This document shows, piece by piece, positions 59,096 through 64,000 of a stretch of DNA of 64,000 nucleotides (its first letter is position 1; each line of letters starts with the position of its first letter). The position numbers and the translations under genes are program-made. Origin of the DNA: Mytilinidion resinicola (lineage: Eukaryota > Ascomycota > Dothideomycetes > Mytilinidiales > Mytilinidiaceae); assembly GCF_010093595.1 (NCBI RefSeq), contig NW_022985449.1:1097253-1161252 (forward strand), given 5' to 3'. The notes beneath the pieces were generated by a model. That model had not been told where the DNA came from, did not search any database, and saw only the letters and a list, made by a program, of their open reading frames with translations.

Positions 59096-61424
59096 ATGGC
59101 GCAGCATATTCAGGACGAAGTCTACCAGGACTCATTGAAGAACCCAGAGGAGTTCTGGAGCCGGCAGGCGAGCCAGCTGGAATGGCATCAGAAACCCGAA
59201 AAGGCGTTCCAGCGAACTACGAAGAAACTCAAGAGCGGCGTCACGCATGATCATTGGAGCTGGTTCCCAGGCGGGAAGATTTCAACGACATACAACTGCG
59301 TTGACCGACACGTTATTAACGGCAATGGCGATAAAGTTGCTATCTGCTGGGATAGTCCCGTGACCGGCCTCAAGGAGCAGTACACGTACAAGGAGCTTCT
59401 CCATGAAGTGGAAACACTTGCCGGAGTATTGAGAGAGGAGGGCGTGAAGAAACGTGACGTGGTTCTCATCTACAGTACGTCCTACTTCGATACACCGTGC
59501 CATGGTATGCATACTGATAAACCTTTCCAGTGCCAATGATCCCAGCGGCATTGTTCGCTATGCTAGCCATTGCTAGGCTTGGAGCGATACACGCGGTGGT
59601 TTTCGGCGGCTTCTCCCCGCCATCCCTAGCCCAACGAATGGAAGCCTCCAGGCCAAAAGCAATCATGACGGCTTCGTGTGGCATTGACGGAAGCAAACCC
59701 CCGATGCCATACAAGGGACTCATCCGAGAAGCTATTGAGAAAAGTAGCTTCAAACCTCAAAAGATCATCATCTGGCAGCGCGAACAGCTTCGATGGGACC
59801 CTATCAGCAGAGAAACCGGCGAGAGGAATTGGAACAGGCTGGTAAAGAGTGCAAGGAACAGGGGTTTGAAGGCTGCCGCTGTGCCCGTAAAGAGCTCGGA
59901 TGGCCTTTATATCATTTATACCAGTGGTGAGTGATTTCTGTGGGATTTGATATTGGGAGTTTAACGAGATAACTAGGAACGACTGGACTGCCTAAGGGCG
60001 TTGTACGGGAGGTCGGCGGACACGCCGTTGGACTGAACTTCTCGATCAAGTATCTCTTAGGCGTTCACGGGCCTGGCGACGTGATGTTCTGTGCGTCCGA
60101 TATTGGCTGGGTAGTAGGCCATTCTTACAGTAAGTGACCTACTTTCTCTGGCTCTACTCTTTGCAAGAACATTACTAAACTAAGCACTTAGTTTTATATG
60201 CTCCACTCCTCGCTGGTGCGACGACTGTCTTATTCGAAGGCAAACCCGTTGGCACGCCAGACGCCAGTACCTTCTGGCGGATCATAGAAGAATACAAAGT
60301 CACCACTATGTTTACCGCGCCAACGGCTCTACGCGCAATCCGAAGAGACGATGGCGACAATGATTACTTCGAGCAAATCTACGGAAGTCGAGGCGGTCTC
60401 CGGACACTGCGAGCACTGTTCCTAGCCGGCGAACGCAGCGAGCCAAGCATCGTCCAGATGTATGGAGAATTACTTAAAAGACATTGTGCGGGTGGCGCCG
60501 TCGTCGTGGACAACTGGTGGTCCTCGGAATCAGGCAGTCCCATTTCCGGAATAGCTTTGAGCGCGGGCGCGGGAAAGGATTTTACCAGCAATCACCGCCA
60601 TGCTCCGCTGCCCATCAGGCCGGGCTCGGCTGGGAAGGCGATGCCGGGATTCGACGTGCGCGTTGTTGACGACGAGGGGAATGAGGTCAAGCGCGGGACC
60701 ATGGGAAATATTGTGATGGCGATCCCTCTGGCTCCAACAGCTTTCACGACGCTTTGGGAAGACGAAGATCGATTCTACCGCGGCTACCTCAAAAGGTTCA
60801 ATGGTAAATGGCTCGATACAGGTGACGCGGGCATGATCGACGAGGACGGTTACATTTCCATCATGGCGCGGTCAGACGACATCATTAACGTTGCGGCTCA
60901 CCGGTTCAGCACAGGCAAGCATTCACATGAAGGCCAGCATGACTCGAGGCTCTGTCGTTAACGGTTTTTTAGGTGCCATTGAGCAAGCGGTGACTTCGCA
61001 TCCTGATATCGCAGAATGCGCAGTAGTTGGCATTCCAGACGCACTGAAAGGTCACCTTCCCTTTGCGTTTGTAACGCTATCCACGCACCACCACCCTCAC
61101 CCAGCCGTGCCTGACGATAAGCTCTTCAAGGAGGTCCAGCAGAAGGTCCGCGAGCAGATTGGCGCAATTGCGAGCTTGGGGGGCATGATACAGGGCAAGG
61201 GCATGATCCCAAAGACAAGGAGCGGGAAGACGCTACGGCGGGTGCTCCGGGAGCTGGTGGAGAACGCAACGCATGATGAGTTTGCGAAGGAAGTGCAGGT
61301 TCCGACGACGATTGAAGACATCGATGCCGTCGAGGTGGCCCGGGCCAAGATCAGGGAGTATTTCACGCACAAGGGGAGCGAGAAGCACAGAGCTCCCGAG
61401 GCGAGGGTGAAGGCAAAGCTGTGA
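59096..61424 (+). CDS. Acyl-CoA synthetase, propionyl/acetyl-CoA synthetase-like (ACSS3/PrpE type)
   Basis: Five exons: 59096-59474, 59531-59926, 59977-60129, 60192-60914 and 60973-61424 (2103 nt, 700 residues). An AMP-forming ligase that activates a short-chain acid (propionate or acetate) to its CoA ester. Motifs: an N-terminal ACAS-type domain (FWSRQASQLEWHQKPEKAF, WSWFPGGKISTTYNCVDRHV), the P-loop YIIYTSGTTGLPKGVVRE split by intron 2, ASDIGWVVGHSYILYAPL split by intron 3, VDNWWSSESGSPI, KWLDTGDAGMIDEDGY, ARSDDIINVAAHRFSTGAIE split by intron 4, and the catalytic Lys in IPKTRSGKTLRR. The residue pattern in the VDNWWSSE region favours the propionyl-CoA synthetase side of the family, but the substrate is inferred. 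Intron 4 (60915-60972) has a GC donor (AG|GCAAGC); three other introns are GT-AG. Confidence 0.92.
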
Positions 61425-62327
61425 GCAGATTGTGGTGTCAGACTCATCGAAGGATTTTAATCTTGAAAATTACCATGGTTGGGATTGGTGACCGTGTGGT
61501 TGGGACTGCGGAACTGGTTCAAGCCCGTGCTGTGCCACGCAGCCCGCCTCCTGCCTGTCATATCGCTGATCGTGGAACGTGGACCAGGAGTGGTGAGTAC
61601 CCCACTCTAACGGTTTGGGCGTGCTGTGGTGTTTATGATAGGTGCTGGTGCGGGCCGCAAAGTATGACAAGTCAAGGGGGGGGTAGAATAGTCGGAGCCG
61701 CAAAACGGGTGTCTCACTTGCGTCTTGCTGCCGGGCTTGGTGCTGCCGGCTCAATTCTTTCATCTCAGCGTCCCTGTCGCAACGGGCCGCCTCCCGCTTG
61801 AGAGTCGTGCACAAGTCCATTCACAAAGCTGCAGGTTAATGCCGTTTGAGGTAGCCGGGTAAACTACGCAAATCATTCCACCATTTCATTACGAAGGAGC
61901 TCGTTTTTAGTGTTGCATAACGCCAAGATGCTCTCAACTTCCGTGCACTGCACCTACACTCTCGAATGCAAGATAATCTAGATATAAGAATAGAGAAATG
62001 TATACTCAAGAAGCGTAGAGCGCTTTCCCGCAATTTTTTTGGCCTCGTGGTAGGTCCTGGAGGTTGATGCAATGGTTATGTGGTTTTAGCTATGCATCAA
62101 CTAAAAGCGAGCTCCTCCGTAAACCTTTTAGTGAGGTGTTGAGGTACGTCAGACCGGCCGGCCGGAACACTGCAATTGACGACGTCGCCGGGAGACTTTC
62201 AAGCTCCAAAGTATATTGCTCGCGCTACTGGTGCATAACTTCGATCTACAATGTGTGTCGACTACAGGCTGTCCTCGCAGGGAGCGGCACAATGGTGCCG
62301 TGGTACACTCGCAAAGCCCTCTTCTGG
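61425..62327. other. intergenic with diverged repeat sequence
   Basis: GCAGGTTAATGCCGTTTGAG then GTAGCCGGG (61831-61859) matches the left end of the element at 41731, and 61974-62007 (ATATAAGAATAGAGAAATGTATAC region) resembles 41843-41877, so this DNA is related to the 41.7-42.1 kb cluster. No matching right end was identified, so boundaries are unknown. No gene. Confidence 0.4.
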
Positions 62328-62450
62328 GTGTACACCCGTCTGCCAGTGCTTGGATGGCTTCAGCGACTTTTCACATAGCCCAAGGTGAACATCTTCCATT
62401 CCGCTTGAATACATTGAAACTCTCCAAGCAGTGGCATAGGTACAGGTACA
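62328..62450. mobile_element. MITE-like element, copy B2 (~123 bp)
   Basis: The left end GTGTACACCCGTCTGCCAGT then GCTTGG (62328-62353) and the reverse complement of the right end, TGTACCTGTACCTATGCCAC then TGCTTGG (62424-62450), are the same sequence with a small insertion. The interior ACTTTTCACATAGCCCAAGG corresponds to GTTTCCACATAGCTCAAAGC in copy A2, showing common descent. Confidence 0.6.
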
Positions 62451-64000
62451 TGTTAACACCCACCCCGCGGCTTGCTGAGTGCCACTTTTGTTAAGCCCCA
62501 AGTGCCGTGGTAGATTGCCGGTTTTTTTTTTTTTTTTTTGGCGTGCAAGCACTGCAGCACACACACTTTCGTTTAACAATCGAGTCCTCCAGTACTCGTC
62601 GAGCCGGCGCCCCACTATCTTCACGTGTTCATCGTGTGCTGCGGGGGCCACTTGGCGTGCTGCATGCGTGAGCTGTTCGCTCCTTAACCCGCATTTGTGT
62701 AGGCTCATGTACTTATGTATGGTTTGTTGGCATGGCGTGGAGCTTGTATTGATACTTTGAGGCAGCAGGGCCTGCAACGGCGGATGAGGTACCGGGCACG
62801 GGCACCTTTCTTAGCAGACAAGGGACGTGTTTGGAGACGACTCTGCTCTTCTCCGCAGCAGCAGCAGCAGGGGAGGCTGCGGGTCTTGATAGCCGCGACC
62901 AGCGTTTGTGTGAGGTGAGTCTTGGAAACGTGCACAGTCGACGGGAGGGGAACATGCCGTGGCTTGTCTCCAGAAGGCACAGTGCTCTTCTGCATCCTTC
63001 CGTCCAAGGGTGGTGTCTGGGGTTGTTTCGAATGGTGAATGCATTTCGCTCATCACCACCCCCACTATCGCGAGGCTCTGGTGTTGCTCGATACGCCAGC
63101 AGAACCAAGATATCAACACCACTCTCCAAGCTCCAGCCATCGAATCATTCTAGAATCCTGGCCATCACCCAGACACAGCCGGTCGGCGCCCGTCGGCGCG
63201 CTAGACAGGCCTACAATCGACGGCTCACGTCTCATGCATTCGGAAGCTCGCCGCGCTCCCGCAGCGGTGGCAGAGGCACGAGCTCACAGCGCCGGCGGGG
63301 ACCGGGCTGCTGTTTTACGAATCAGCTACGGATGGGGAGGGCGGCCCGTGGAGAGAGTTCGGTGCACATGCTGAATCGTGCTGGCGCCCTCCTACAGTAG
63401 CGCTGTCCCGGGCACAGGTTAAGGTGATCCCGCCGATTCTACGGCCGTGTGGGGCGCCGCTGCTCGCCATACCGCACCCGGTCCGTGAACTTCGCCGCTG
63501 CGGCCAGACGGCATTTTGCTGGCTGGGTCAGCCTTGCCGTCCTGCCGTGCTTCCTCCTGTGCGCGAGGGAGGCCGCTCGAAGTCAACCGTAGCATCGCCG
63601 AGTGCCAGCGAGGTGTGCTCGAGAGTCGTGCCAGCGAGTCGTGCCGTATCGACATAGTGCGGCGTTGCGCTGCCTCCTAACCGCACAACTACCCAGTAGG
63701 GACAGACATACATACAAAAGGCGGCTGCACCGTCACGACCTGCAAGGCCTGGCGCCGCGGCAAAAACCGGCGACAAATTCTCAGGGGGTTATCACGATCC
63801 GTTCCGTGCGAAGCTGTGGTGCGCCATGGAAGGCGTGCGCGAGGTCTTTTTGTTTCGTGATGCAAAAAAGAAGTAAGACAAAGATGCTGATACGACGAAT
63901 GGAATGCCACGGCTCACATCTACCGAGCCGTGATATTGACTTTGGCACCACGGCGTGAGGCTGTTCAGACGGATGCCAGAGTGATTCGGTAGAACTCACA
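62451..64000. other. intergenic to window edge
   Basis: A poly-T run (62521-62540), then GC-rich sequence with many overlapping spurious frames on both strands. No domain, signal peptide or splice pattern was found. A gene may begin beyond the right edge. Confidence 0.4.

Noticed and set aside
63424..63999. Short frames on both strands at the right edge
   Set aside because: Mutually overlapping, no domain or signal peptide, GC-rich background.

Overview
This window is nuclear DNA of a filamentous ascomycete (Pezizomycotina; Dothideomycetes is my best guess, from gene content only). Evidence: genes carry many short GT-AG introns of about 40-90 nt with CTAAC/CTAAT-like branch sites, there are no operons, and the gene set includes fungus-restricted families (DUF3176, DUF6594, IgE-binding-protein-like secreted protein, Asco-type laccase with a DSGV C-terminus) beside conserved eukaryotic genes. 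All gene models were assembled by hand from reading frames and splice sites; the exons listed in the entries sum to open frames.

Layout. 1-10 kb: a small CYSTM protein (-), a decayed multi-pass membrane gene (+), a DUF3176 membrane protein (+) and a small secreted protein (-). 10.4-14.6 kb: laccase (+) and the WD40 DNA-damage protein CMR1 (+). 15.8-23 kb: a MITE-like repeat, an IgE-binding-like secreted protein (+), a DUF167 protein (-), arginase (+), an apparently gene-less TATA/hairpin locus, and a type II NADH dehydrogenase (+). 24-36 kb: DUF6594 membrane protein (+), a long GC-rich non-coding stretch, IQGAP-type RasGAP (+), a low-complexity intergenic region, and the mRNA 3'-end factor Mpe1 (-). 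36.7-46.2 kb: OST1/ribophorin I (-) divergent from a fused pseudouridine-5'-phosphate glycosidase/PfkB kinase (+), then a cluster of palindromic repeats framed by a 37-bp inverted repeat, proteasome beta-5 (+) and a RED-like spliceosomal protein (-). 46.8-52 kb: GH43 glycosidase with a premature stop (+), a Cys-rich small protein (+) and a haloacid dehalogenase (-). 52.7-61.4 kb: divergent histone H4/H3 pair, AhpC/TSA-like protein (+), exonuclease V (+) and a propionyl/acetyl-CoA synthetase-like ligase containing a GC-AG intron (+). 61.4-64 kb: more repeat copies and no recognisable gene.

The genes are mostly independent housekeeping functions. I see no biosynthetic cluster, virus, CRISPR or defence island. 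The most original signals are a family of short terminal-inverted-repeat elements (at least four copies, diverged largely by transitions), a membrane-protein pseudogene and a GH43 gene whose stop codons fit C-to-T decay at CpA (RIP-like), and a promoter-like locus with two adjacent perfect hairpins but no ORF.
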